A stretch of DNA of 30,219 nucleotides from JAFGIN01 sp050301235 (GTDB lineage: Bacteria; Fibrobacterota; Chitinivibrionia; Chitinivibrionales; Chitinispirillaceae), in contig JBNKZD010000064.1 of assembly GCA_050301235.1 (NCBI GenBank), forward strand, positions 1 to 30,219. Reading direction: 5' to 3'. Shown piece by piece: positions 1-8,386 of this stretch (positions are counted from its first letter, which is position 1; the number at the start of each line of letters is the position of its first letter). Made by a program: the position numbers and the translations under genes. Under the pieces are notes generated by a model. It had not been told where the DNA came from. It did not search any database and saw only the letters and a program-made list of their open reading frames with translations.

Positions 1-27
1 CGCCTATGATCTAACAGGATTTCAGCC

Positions 28-861
28 ATGATTCACGAAATAACTCCGCATTGTTTTAATAATCAGTACCGTGCAGGTCAGAAAATAGAAGAAAAAGATA
101 TCGTTCTTCATTTTATTGGTAATACACTATTATTTAAATCAGGCAGTGAGGAGGTTGAACTCCCGTGTAAAAAAGACCTGCCCGAAATCGAAGCGTCCAC
201 AGAAGTAATCTACTTGTTTACACTTAATGAAATACCCTGTTTTCTTATTCGAAGGGAACGGAAAATCGATCGAGATGGTTTCATTTACAAAGAGATGAAC
301 TTTTTCAGGACCCTTAAACAAAAAGAGGTCGCCTGGGTTGGGCTCGTCGGATACGATTTGATGAACTGGTATTCAAAAAACGATTACTGTGGGAAATGTG
401 GCACGAAAACCCGGCATAAAGCTGATGAGAGAGCTATTGAGTGCCCATCATGCAATAACCTTGTTTATCCAAAAATCTCGCCGGCAATTATCGTTGCAAT
501 TATCTGTAATAATAAAATCCTTCTTGCTCGTAATTCAAAATTCCCTGCAGCCTGGTACTCTCTCATTGCCGGGTATGCAGATGTCGGAGAATCTTTAGAG
601 GAAACGGTACGACGGGAGGTGAAAGAAGAAGTGGGGCTCGATGTTAAAAATATCAGATACTATAAAAGTCAACCATGGCCGCTGACAGGATCTCTGATGG
701 TCGGATTTGTTGCCGAAGGTGATGATTCGCAACCAATTTCTCTTGATACAAAAGAGATCATAGAGGCAGCATGGTTTTCCAGGGGCAATCTCCCGAATCA
801 TCCGCCGGAATTGAGTATCGCAGGGGAGATGATTGGGATGTTTGATCGGGGAGAGTTATGA
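28..861 (+). CDS. nudC: NAD(+) diphosphatase (NudC-type Nudix hydrolase)
   Basis: 277 aa, normal for NudC. The family cleaves NADH/NAD+ to NMN(H) and AMP, and can remove NAD caps from RNA. A zinc ribbon is visible with Cys121, Cys124, Cys139 and Cys142, followed by the catalytic Nudix domain. The Nudix box GX5EX7REUXEEXGU runs from Gly182 to Leu204 with every consensus residue present. The NudC-specific SQPWP signature follows at 214-218, which separates it from other Nudix enzymes. An AACAGGA ribosome-binding site lies about 9 bases before the ATG. The gene ends well before the cobalamin riboswitch and is probably a separate transcription unit; nothing links it to the corrinoid genes. Confidence 0.95.
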   Translation: MIHEITPHCFNNQYRAGQKIEEKDIVLHFIGNTLLFKSGSEEVELPCKKDLPEIEASTEVIYLFTLNEIPCFLIRRERKIDRDGFIYKEMNFFRTLKQKEVAWVGLVGYDLMNWYSKNDYCGKCGTKTRHKADERAIECPSCNNLVYPKISPAIIVAIICNNKILLARNSKFPAAWYSLIAGYADVGESLEETVRREVKEEVGLDVKNIRYYKSQPWPLTGSLMVGFVAEGDDSQPISLDTKEIIEAAWFSRGNLPNHPPELSIAGEMIGMFDRGEL

Positions 862-1214
862 TGTGTCTTAACTCAAAAGCATCTCCAGCTCCACGGAAGT
901 AATGGAACTCATGATCGATTCATCGGTGGTGATCACTGATTCCGTAAGGAACCGTTTGGACTTCTGATGTTCGATAATGACATACTCGAAAACGGCATTC
1001 CCGAAGGAATTCGATATCTTATGTCAATTTGTGAATGCATGGGTGACCTGTACCAGCGCATAATTCCGATTCGGACAAAAAAGAGGTTGAATGTCCAAAT
1101 GTAGAGCACGTCGTGGTTATGTAGCCTTCTGCGTATAAGAAATAGCATTTAGTGCTTTTTTAAGGTTAAAAAAAAGATTGCTAATACAACATTTTTGAAA
1201 TATATTATCAACAG
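862..1214. other. Intergenic region before the riboswitch
   Basis: 353 bases between nudC and the cobalamin aptamer. No convincing gene was seen. A 45-codon plus-strand frame (967-1104) begins with ATG but has no clear ribosome-binding site and no recognisable family. It is best treated as chance or a remnant. The promoter of the corrinoid operon must lie here, probably in the AT-rich stretch 1155-1210, but I cannot pick out a convincing -35/-10 pair. Confidence 0.5.
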
Positions 1215-1408
1215 TTTCAGGAGCCAGGGAATTCCGGTGAAATTCCGGAGCGGTCCTGCCACTGTAATCCCACTACCAGAACCCAACCGGTCACTTCGAC
1301 TTCGCTCAGTGATCGGTTGGGTTCTGGGGGCTGTCAATCCAAACCACTGTTCCGCTAAGCGGGATGGGAAGGCGACAGTACCGGGAAAGCCAGGAGACCT
1401 ACCTGAAA
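1215..1408 (+). promoter_or_regulatory. Cobalamin (B12) riboswitch aptamer
   Basis: The conserved landmarks appear in order. A closing P1 helix pairs TTTCAGG (1215-1221) with CCTGAAA (1402-1408). A GGTGAAATTCCGG segment is followed by GCCACTGTAA (about 1258-1267). A second CCACTG with GGGAAGG follows, and then the B12-box-like GCCAGGAGACC near 1389-1399. It stands in front of a BtuB-like receptor and corrinoid biosynthesis genes, the expected regulon, and should lower their expression when adenosyl- or another cobalamin is abundant. The variable peripheral arm is replaced by a long near-perfect hairpin (1276-1327). Confidence 0.93.
1276..1327. repeat. Long hairpin / repeat-like palindrome inside the riboswitch
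   Basis: Two 19-base arms, CCAGAACCCAACCGGTCAC (1276-1294) and its complement at 1309-1327, pair with a single G-U type mismatch around a 14-base loop. The centre (1292-1311) reads CACTTCGACTTCGCTCAGTG. From memory this resembles dispersed palindromic repeats seen in many environmental genomes. It sits in the variable peripheral arm of the cobalamin aptamer, so it lengthens a helix and need not break ligand binding. Whether it is a mobile REP/MITE-like insertion is inference. Confidence 0.7.
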
Positions 1409-1663
1409 AATGTACTGTGATATATTATATGCTGGATAACATATGATATAGCATTGTAATTCAAAAAAAATTTTGCAGATTGTGCATTTCTTTTTGGTAC
1501 TCACGAGGGTGAATTGTACCAAAAGGTTTTGATGTGTCACCTTCCAGTTGTATGGGGTGGTGATTCGAATTTTTGAATATTATAGGTATTTTTGCCTGGT
1601 TTCCTCCGGGTAATGTATCAATTTATTCCTATATACTTTTCATGGTCAGGAGATCTTTATTTT
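1409..1663 (+). promoter_or_regulatory. Leader between riboswitch and receptor gene, with hairpin
   Basis: 255 bases separate the aptamer from the receptor start. The leader contains a hairpin: TTTTGGTAC (1492-1500) pairs perfectly with GTACCAAAA (1516-1524), and TCAC/GTGA in the loop adds four pairs. It is not followed by a clean U-run, so a simple intrinsic terminator is not supported. It may belong to the expression platform or be an RNA processing or stability element. An AGGAG at 1648-1652 is the ribosome-binding site for the ATG at 1664. Confidence 0.5.
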
Positions 1664-3901
1664 ATGCGCGACACTTTCTATAAACGATATTTCTTTCTGG
1701 TTGTACTCTTTATATTTTCATCAGGTATATCAGCAGGCACTGTATCTGATTCGACCAAAAACGACAGTCTGGTTACATTTCCAAAAATGTTAGTGACAAC
1801 AACTCGTCTGGAAATAATGCCCGAAAAGCTGCCGCATAAAATTGAAGTACTGGATAGTCTCGATCTTGAACTGACAATTGCAGATGACATTACAGATCTG
1901 CTGAAGAAAAACGCATCTATTGATCTTATTCAATATCCGGGTATTTCGGCCGGTATCAGTATCAGAGGTATTCGCCCAAGTATATTTGGGAGTCAACAGA
2001 GAACATTGACGCTGCTTGATGGACGTCCTGCCGGTACAAATAATATCGCTTCATTACAGACATACAGCGTTGAACGTGTTGAAGTTGTAAAAGGTCCGGT
2101 ATCCGCGTTGTATGGTCCACAGGCTATGGGTGGAGTTGTCAATATCATTCCCAAAAGAAGCGTAGGACCAGTCAATACACAGCTGAAATTTGGCATGGGT
2201 TCTTTTGAGTCAATAGAAACTGTTGTACACTCCGGCGGTTCATTATTTAAATATCTGAATTATGATTTTTCCGGCGCGATCTACAATCGCGGCAAGGACT
2301 ACCGTATTGGTTCAGAATATTCATTAAGTAAATTGAACCCTGAAAAATTTTCGGGTAATCCGCAGCTTGACATTAATGGTACTGCGGTGAATGTAGAAGA
2401 TATGGGAGCGGGTACTATCCGGCACAATACCAAGTTTGACAAGAAAGATTTTTCGCTCAGACTTGGGACGTATTTGCTTGATGACAAAATTTCTGTCGAT
2501 GTTCGAGGTGAAATTTTCGGTGCTGACAATGTGGAATATCCGGGTGACATTTCGAAGGTCGATATCGGCGCAGGCTTGAAGAATGAACGCCGACGTGATG
2601 AACAGGTCAGTGTGAACGGTAAATTCACTAAAAACAGTTTCAAGCTGCTCCAAAGCTGGACCGATGCGTATTCAGAAAACTTCAGCGATTTTAACTATGG
2701 CGATACTATGTATATGAACAGCCGGAATGGAACAGAAACAATGTGTCTTCAGGCAAAAGATGACATCCATCTCTTTAATGACAATTTCTTTTTCAAACCG
2801 GTATTGACCCTGGGCATTGATTTCAACACAAATAAAATCTATTCACAGCGTTTTAAAAAGAATGGTGAGGAAAATGCGCCATATTCACCTAATTCCGCAC
2901 AGAGAGATCTGGGATTCTATAACCAGATCTTTTGCGATATGAAAGATGGCCTTGCAACCATGGTCGTGGGATTGAGGCAGGACCATATAACAAGTGAGAT
3001 CCAGGAGTCAAAATTTTTCCCGAATGATGTGGCACGCAAGGAATCTTTCAATGTTTTTTCTCCAAGTTACGGTTTGACATTTTCACCACTGAAATTGACA
3101 TCGCAGAATTACACTCTTACATTTTATCATAACCTGGGGAAAGGATTTATCCCGCAGTCAGCCAGTACTATTGCTGGATACACAGTTGGAAAACCGGATG
3201 CTACAGGCGGTGTCCTGATTACACACGGAAATCCGGACCTTAAGCCCGAAGAAAATATTTCTGTAGATGCAGGAATACGGGCAGGAATAAAAACAATAGG
3301 ATTAGAAATAAGTGCCGGATTTTATCGCAACGTTATAGAAAATTTTATTGAGATGACAAACGAAATTGTCCCATCGGGTATGAAGGAAAAATATAATGAT
3401 GTACTATATCCTGTCGCTTCTATCAAAACGTATAAAAACAACAATAACACAACAACTATTGCGGGATTTGAATGGAACCTTGAATGGAATATATTACGTT
3501 TGTTTAATAGGCCGGAAAAACTTGCCTTAAATACAAGCGGCCATGCAATACTGGTCTCCAGAGCAATTACCGGTACTGATACATCAGAAGTTTTCAATGT
3601 CCGCAGTCCAAATTTCAGTATCGATATAACTTACAGTGATGTAAAGCGCCTTTCTGCTCGTCTGAAGACGCGCTTCAGCGGCAGGCAAAAAGACACTGAC
3701 TGGTCGTCAACGTTATACAACGCTCCGGATATCATTTATCCCCCATTTCTTGTGACCGATTTTTCCCTTCGGGTGAAAATTAACGAACACCACTATGTTG
3801 GCGCTCAGATAGCAAACATTACTGATGAGAACTATTACGAAAAACGCGGTTATAATCTTCCCGGACGAAGTTTCGGGCTTAATTATGAGTTGTCATTTTA
3901 G
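1664..3901 (+). CDS. btuB: TonB-dependent outer-membrane receptor, BtuB-like (corrinoid uptake)
   Basis: 745 aa from the ATG at 1664. That start has AGGAG 11 bases upstream and gives a proper signal peptide (RDTFYKRYFFLVVLFIF to about SAG). The frame is open back to a TTG at 1592, but the extra 24 residues would bury the signal. After cleavage comes a TonB-box-like LVTTTRLE, then a plug domain with ISIRGIRP, LLDGRPAG and VERVEVVKGPVSALYG. A beta-barrel follows, ending in the terminal Phe (YELSF) typical of outer-membrane proteins. The cobalamin riboswitch upstream and cbiA 43 bases downstream argue that the substrate is a corrinoid. The exact ligand (cobalamin, cobinamide or another corrinoid) is not determinable. 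Confidence 0.9.
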   Translation: MRDTFYKRYFFLVVLFIFSSGISAGTVSDSTKNDSLVTFPKMLVTTTRLEIMPEKLPHKIEVLDSLDLELTIADDITDLLKKNASIDLIQYPGISAGISIRGIRPSIFGSQQRTLTLLDGRPAGTNNIASLQTYSVERVEVVKGPVSALYGPQAMGGVVNIIPKRSVGPVNTQLKFGMGSFESIETVVHSGGSLFKYLNYDFSGAIYNRGKDYRIGSEYSLSKLNPEKFSGNPQLDINGTAVNVEDMGAGTIRHNTKFDKKDFSLRLGTYLLDDKISVDVRGEIFGADNVEYPGDISKVDIGAGLKNERRRDEQVSVNGKFTKNSFKLLQSWTDAYSENFSDFNYGDTMYMNSRNGTETMCLQAKDDIHLFNDNFFFKPVLTLGIDFNTNKIYSQRFKKNGEENAPYSPNSAQRDLGFYNQIFCDMKDGLATMVVGLRQDHITSEIQESKFFPNDVARKESFNVFSPSYGLTFSPLKLTSQNYTLTFYHNLGKGFIPQSASTIAGYTVGKPDATGGVLITHGNPDLKPEENISVDAGIRAGIKTIGLEISAGFYRNVIENFIEMTNEIVPSGMKEKYNDVLYPVASIKTYKNNNNTTTIAGFEWNLEWNILRLFNRPEKLALNTSGHAILVSRAITGTDTSEVFNVRSPNFSIDITYSDVKRLSARLKTRFSGRQKDTDWSSTLYNAPDIIYPPFLVTDFSLRVKINEHHYVGAQIANITDENYYEKRGYNLPGRSFGLNYELSF

Positions 3902-3944
3902 AATTCTGTCCTGAGGTCATACTACAGAACAAGGAACTAACATT

Positions 3945-5369
3945 ATGTCTGAGTATTTTAATGACCGGTTCTCCCGAGCCTGTATTATTGCCGCTCCTGA
4001 AAGTGGAAGTGGCAAAACAGTAATTACCCTGGGTATCCTGCGAGCTCTTGTTAATCGGGGATACTGTGTGCAGCCTTTTAAAACCGGACCGGATTATCTC
4101 GATGGCACATGGCACACTATTGCCGCGAAAAAAAATTCTTATAACCTCGATACATGGATGATAGATCGAGCTGTTCTGATTGATCACTTCAATTCACTTA
4201 CAGCAAAAAGTGATTACACAGTGATTGAAGGTGTTATGGGGCTCTATGACGGGTTTGAGGGTACAATCGAAGGGAGTACAGCGGATTTGGCCATATCTCT
4301 TGGCATCCCGGTTATACTGGTAATAGATTGCAAAGGAATGTCAGGATCTATTGCACCGATTGTTTATGGTTTTAAACATTTTAATGACACATGCAGAATT
4401 TCCGGAGTAATTCTTAACAATACAGGGAGTGAAGGACATGAAGCGTATCTCCGGGAAGCTCTTAAAAATGTAAATGTCCCTGTTCTGGGTTGCATTCCCC
4501 GTAATGATACAATGGCACTCAACCACAGGCATCTGGGACTTGTAACGGCCGAAAATGATGTTGAAACAGATAGAAAAATAGACGAAATAGCATCTGTAAT
4601 AGAAAATCACCTGGACCTGGATAAGCTGTGCAAAGTTCTTGAGGATCGGAATACAATAAAAAACAGTAATTATACTATTAATGTTTATAACCCTGCTCAA
4701 TGCAGAATAGCAGTTGCAAAAGATGCAGCATTCCATTTTTATTACCAGGCAAATCTTGACTTACTAATTAATTATGGTGCAGAACTGGTGTACTTCTCTC
4801 CTCTGTCTGATAAAAAATTACCACCGGATATTCAGGGAGTATATCTCGGGGGTGGGTATCCGGAGCTATATGCTCAACAGCTCTCTGAAAACGAATCGAT
4901 GCGTAATTCGATAGTTGAATTTGCGGATAATTTTGGCTGTATCTATGCTGAATGCGGCGGGTACATGTACCTTGGATGCAAGCTGCAGCAAAAAGATATT
5001 TCATGGCCCATGTGCGGGGTATTCGATAACGATTTTGAAATGAATAATGACAAACGGATGCATCTTGGCTATCGTAGTGTAACACTTCGCGTTGACTCCT
5101 TTTTGGGAAAATCCGGGTTATCCTTTCGTGGACACGAATTCCATTACTCTAATTTTACTGGATCTGAAACAGCGAATCCCCCCTATTCTGTAGTCACACG
5201 ATTGGGTAATGATCCAATTGCAGCAGGTAGCCATAAAAGGAATGTATTGGCAAGCTATATTCATGTTCATTATCTGTCCTGTCCGGAATTAGCAGAAAAT
5301 TTTGTTAAAGCATGTATAAAAACCAAATCGGAAAAACCGCAAATCAATATTGTTCAAAATCTGCAATAA
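3945..5369 (+). CDS. cbiA: Cobyrinic acid a,c-diamide synthase
   Basis: 474 aa, typical for CbiA/CobB. It amidates the a and c side chains of cobyrinic acid using ATP and glutamine. The N-terminal ATP-binding domain carries ESGSGKTVITLGIL near residue 14 and the KTGPDYLDGTWH motif. The C-terminal class I glutamine amidotransferase domain has the GGGYPE loop and the catalytic nucleophile Cys337 in AECGGYMYL, with a late IHVHY histidine. An AAGGAA ribosome-binding site precedes the ATG. It lies 43 bases after the receptor and 8 bases before the next gene, so it is inside the riboswitch-controlled operon. CbiP-like cobyric acid synthase is a relative, but length and KTGPDY context favour CbiA. 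Confidence 0.93.
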   Translation: MSEYFNDRFSRACIIAAPESGSGKTVITLGILRALVNRGYCVQPFKTGPDYLDGTWHTIAAKKNSYNLDTWMIDRAVLIDHFNSLTAKSDYTVIEGVMGLYDGFEGTIEGSTADLAISLGIPVILVIDCKGMSGSIAPIVYGFKHFNDTCRISGVILNNTGSEGHEAYLREALKNVNVPVLGCIPRNDTMALNHRHLGLVTAENDVETDRKIDEIASVIENHLDLDKLCKVLEDRNTIKNSNYTINVYNPAQCRIAVAKDAAFHFYYQANLDLLINYGAELVYFSPLSDKKLPPDIQGVYLGGGYPELYAQQLSENESMRNSIVEFADNFGCIYAECGGYMYLGCKLQQKDISWPMCGVFDNDFEMNNDKRMHLGYRSVTLRVDSFLGKSGLSFRGHEFHYSNFTGSETANPPYSVVTRLGNDPIAAGSHKRNVLASYIHVHYLSCPELAENFVKACIKTKSEKPQINIVQNLQ

Positions 5370-5377
5370 CATCAGCT

Positions 5378-6217
5378 ATGCAATCAAGAATTTTCTTTAA
5401 ACATTATGTTGCAAATCTATTACTGTTTTTGCTTCTCCTCGCAAATTTAGTAAACGCAGGTAACATTGAGCATACTGTTGAATTGAATGACTACCTATGG
5501 TTTGAATTCGACGAGTTAAAAAATGAAAGCAATGGTATAGTAGTTCAATTGCTTAATTTGCGATTCAACACTACAGGCATTAAAGATTTTCCTGAAGTAA
5601 AAGTCTATTACAGGATGAATCAACAACCACAGATTTATCTGCTGAATATCAAAGAAAAGTTACCATTCCGTTTTGTAGAGATTGTTGCCGGTAAAACGAT
5701 TCATTTTGATGTTGTCGCAGTTGTTGATGTAAAAGATGACAGTGGTGTCTATCTTGCCCGTACATCCTTCTTCCTTTTCGGTCACTCTGAGAAACAAATT
5801 GTAAGGCACATTGCTACAGATTCCGTGAATCCGCATTTACCGATAATTGCACTGTCAAAACCTGATTACTGGCCTCAAACTGGGCAGCTCTATACGTTTA
5901 TACTTTCGGAGCCTGCGTTGAAGTTGATGTCGTTCGACGGCAACAGATGGAAACCAATCGCGATGGAGCATGAGAAAGAGTTCAACTATATACCACCACA
6001 CGATAAAAAATTGGATGGAAGCGGAGCCACTGCATTCAATAATGATATCATTTACTATGAGACAAAGTATGGCACCAGATCGGTGAAATCTACCTTTTCG
6101 CTGCTCCTGCACCGGTCTAGATTTGCTCATCAGAATGGCAAATATGGCTTCGCAGTATTTTTCTTCGCAATGATCTGTTTTACCGGATTGATTGTTCTTA
6201 AAAGGATGAAAGCATGA
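5378..6217 (+). CDS. Exported membrane-anchored protein of unknown function in the corrinoid operon
   Basis: 279 aa from the ATG at 5378. The frame is also open from 5312, inside cbiA, but a start 8 bases after the cbiA stop puts the signal peptide (SRIFFKHYVANLLLFLLLLA to about VNAG) at the N-terminus. The middle is beta-rich and extracytoplasmic, with no cysteines after the signal. The last 30 residues hold one membrane helix followed by KRMKA, so the bulk should face the periplasm. The late segment with WKPIAM, FNYIPPHD and LLLHRSRF recalls the layout of DUF4198/NikL-type accessory proteins, but I do not claim homology. The stop overlaps the next start (ATGA, 6214-6217), suggesting the two proteins act together. 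Confidence 0.8.
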   Translation: MQSRIFFKHYVANLLLFLLLLANLVNAGNIEHTVELNDYLWFEFDELKNESNGIVVQLLNLRFNTTGIKDFPEVKVYYRMNQQPQIYLLNIKEKLPFRFVEIVAGKTIHFDVVAVVDVKDDSGVYLARTSFFLFGHSEKQIVRHIATDSVNPHLPIIALSKPDYWPQTGQLYTFILSEPALKLMSFDGNRWKPIAMEHEKEFNYIPPHDKKLDGSGATAFNNDIIYYETKYGTRSVKSTFSLLLHRSRFAHQNGKYGFAVFFFAMICFTGLIVLKRMKA

Positions 6218-7167
6218 TCCAAAGAATAAGATTTTTCATCCAGAATACAGCATTTGTCATCCTGATGTATGGAGGTCGCTTTGGCATTCACCTGGGTCAT
6301 GCTGTTCCTTGTTTTTCTTGTCCCTATGTCGGAGGTTGCTCTGGTCACTGTTATTTGATGGCATTGCAGAACAGCCATTTCGGACTTCAAATAACATTCA
6401 GTAAAATATTCTCAACGTGGGGATTGAGGATACTTTCAACTTTTGCTCTTTTTCTTATTTTATTCATACCATTTTCTAAGCTTTGGTGCGGCTGGCTGTG
6501 CCCCTTCTGTACTCTTCAGGAATGGATGACACTGCTGAGAAGAAAAATGGGGATACGTGAAATCATTTTAAAAAATGGAACCAGGGAAAAATTAAAATAT
6601 GTTAAGTATGTTCTGCTGTTCCTGTTAATGTTTATACCTCTTGCTATTTCAAATTTCGGGTTCCACCCTGATTTTGCACTACCGTTCTGTCAGATTTGTC
6701 CAGCAAAACCGATATTGCCCCTGTTTGTCGGTGATACAAGTAATTTTTTTCTTGACTTCACAAATTTGGTAACATTATCATTTTCAATTTTATCGATGAC
6801 TATTGCAGGTGGAATGGTCGTAGGGATGTTTTTTAAAGAGCGATTTTTCTGTTTATTCTGTCCATTACTTGCTTTGATGCATATTTTAAAAAAAATCGGA
6901 GTAGTCCGATTACATAAAAACGTTAACGCATGTCTGGCATGCGGCAATTGTAAAAGAATGTGTCCTATGGACATTAAAGAAGTCTACAGCGAAAATACGA
7001 AAAGTGATGTTTTTCAGGAAGAGTGTTTACTTTGCGCAAAGTGCGTGGACTCCTGTCCGGGAAACAGGGTGTTGTCTATTAAATATATGTTTTTCAACCT
7101 CTTCTCCTCATCAAGAAAACATTTTATCGGAAAAAGGGGAAAAAAACTGTCAAATGAAAAAATGTAA
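6214..7167 (+). CDS. NapH-like membrane polyferredoxin (4Fe-4S electron-transfer protein)
   Basis: 317 aa. Several transmembrane helices are followed by a cytoplasmic 2[4Fe-4S] ferredoxin domain with two full CxxCxxCxxxC motifs (Cys240/243/246/250 and Cys271/274/277/281). In the membrane part, CGWLCPFC (Cys92, 96, 99) and later Cys pairs (159/162, 213/216) match the NapH/MauN type. Members of this type pass electrons between the membrane pool and soluble or periplasmic partners. An extra N-terminal CFSCPYVGGCSGHC motif (Cys33, 36, 42, 46) could hold another cluster or metal. It overlaps the exported protein (ATGA) and the dehydratase-like gene (14 bases), implying coupled translation. Probable role: electron donor to the activase/dehydratase-like pair, by inference. 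Confidence 0.85.
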   Translation: MIQRIRFFIQNTAFVILMYGGRFGIHLGHAVPCFSCPYVGGCSGHCYLMALQNSHFGLQITFSKIFSTWGLRILSTFALFLILFIPFSKLWCGWLCPFCTLQEWMTLLRRKMGIREIILKNGTREKLKYVKYVLLFLLMFIPLAISNFGFHPDFALPFCQICPAKPILPLFVGDTSNFFLDFTNLVTLSFSILSMTIAGGMVVGMFFKERFFCLFCPLLALMHILKKIGVVRLHKNVNACLACGNCKRMCPMDIKEVYSENTKSDVFQEECLLCAKCVDSCPGNRVLSIKYMFFNLFSSSRKHFIGKRGKKLSNEKM

Positions 7168-8386
7168 AATAAACATGGCGGAAAGGGTCGAAATAGAATT
7201 TTCAAATTCAGCCGAACGAATTAGAAAACGTCACGATTATATTCCTGAGCTGGATCCATTTGTCGAAATTTTGACACAATCCTCACATCCAGAGAAAATG
7301 AAAAGGGATCTTGAATCTCCGCTTATCCTGCAGATCTGTGTTCAGGTTCCACTCGAACTTTTCTGTGCTGCTGGATTACAAACGTTCAGACTTTGCTGTG
7401 GTTCATTTCAATCATCGCATGCATCTGGTTTGAACCTGCCGGCTCTGACTTGTCCGATGATTAAATCGACAGCTGGAATGCTGCAATGTTACAATAGTGT
7501 AGATCAGGAAAAAAAACATCTAATCATTCCAACAACATGCGATTGGGTTGTCAAATTTCCAGAGTTGATGGAAATAAATCTCCAATCAGACGCCCGCAAT
7601 GAGAAATACGATGTTCATTTTATGGAACTGCCACACCTGAGGGAAGATGACAGTGCGTCAGAACGCTGGCTTAACGAGTGTTTCACTTTTAAGAAAAAAC
7701 TCGAAAAAATAACTGGACAAAGAATTGGAAGAAAAAAGATACTTTCTTCAATAGAAAAGTATGCCATAGCCTGGAAATCTTTTTCAGAGTTGATAGATCT
7801 TAGACGTAGAAATATGATATCAGCCTTGAACTTTTCGATCATAGCCAACTCTTTCCATTTCGAGGATGTTGAAACATGGACATTAAATGTTAATAATTTT
7901 ATTATAAAAACTGAAGGAATGAGACCCGAAACAGCAAATTATCCTGTATTTCTTGCCGGATCCCCAATTGCCTTTCCTAATTTGAAAATGTTTTATCTGG
8001 CTGAAGAGGCCGGTCTGGAGATCGTTGCCGATGATCTGTGCTCTTCTGAAAGAGTTTTTCCTGGCGGAGTCTGTTTCGAAGACGAATCGGAATACGCAAT
8101 TATGAGAGCACTTGCGGAAAGATATCATAAAGCCTGTATCTGCCCGACTTTTGCCGACAATGGCAGACGTGTAAATAATATCCTTGATATAGCGAAAAAA
8201 CATTCTATCAAAGGTGTTCTTTTTCATGTTTTGAAGGGATGCCATCCTTTTGATATTGAATGTATAGGTATTGAAAGAAAAATCAGGGATGCCGGGTTGA
8301 AATTTTTAAAAATCGAAACCGACTATGTTGAAGAAGACAGTCAAAATATTCTGACACGCCTGGAAGCATTCAAGGGGATACTATGA
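7154..8386 (+). CDS. 2-hydroxyacyl-CoA dehydratase D-component / double-cubane-type Fe-S protein
   Basis: 410 aa from the ATG at 7154, which has a purine-rich AAAAGGGGA before it; ATG 7175 is an alternative with no ribosome-binding site. The sequence matches the HGD-D (HgdB/BcrB) family along its length. It has VPLELFCAAG (Cys71), TCPMIKSTAG (Cys100), TTCDW (Cys129), a DDLCSSER segment, KGCHPFD, and the family end motif TDYVEEDSQNILTRLEAF. Cysteines are abundant (also 62, 81, 82, 112). Classical dehydratases need two different subunits; here there is one, next to a single activase. That is the layout of double-cubane cluster proteins, which take ATP-driven low-potential electrons. Its place between cbiA and cbiB suggests a corrinoid-related reduction. 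Substrate unknown. Confidence 0.85.
   Translation: MKKCKINMAERVEIEFSNSAERIRKRHDYIPELDPFVEILTQSSHPEKMKRDLESPLILQICVQVPLELFCAAGLQTFRLCCGSFQSSHASGLNLPALTCPMIKSTAGMLQCYNSVDQEKKHLIIPTTCDWVVKFPELMEINLQSDARNEKYDVHFMELPHLREDDSASERWLNECFTFKKKLEKITGQRIGRKKILSSIEKYAIAWKSFSELIDLRRRNMISALNFSIIANSFHFEDVETWTLNVNNFIIKTEGMRPETANYPVFLAGSPIAFPNLKMFYLAEEAGLEIVADDLCSSERVFPGGVCFEDESEYAIMRALAERYHKACICPTFADNGRRVNNILDIAKKHSIKGVLFHVLKGCHPFDIECIGIERKIRDAGLKFLKIETDYVEEDSQNILTRLEAFKGIL

Noticed and set aside
1195..1446. 83-codon open frame over the riboswitch
   Set aside because: It runs exactly through the structured cobalamin aptamer and its hairpin, with no ribosome-binding site.
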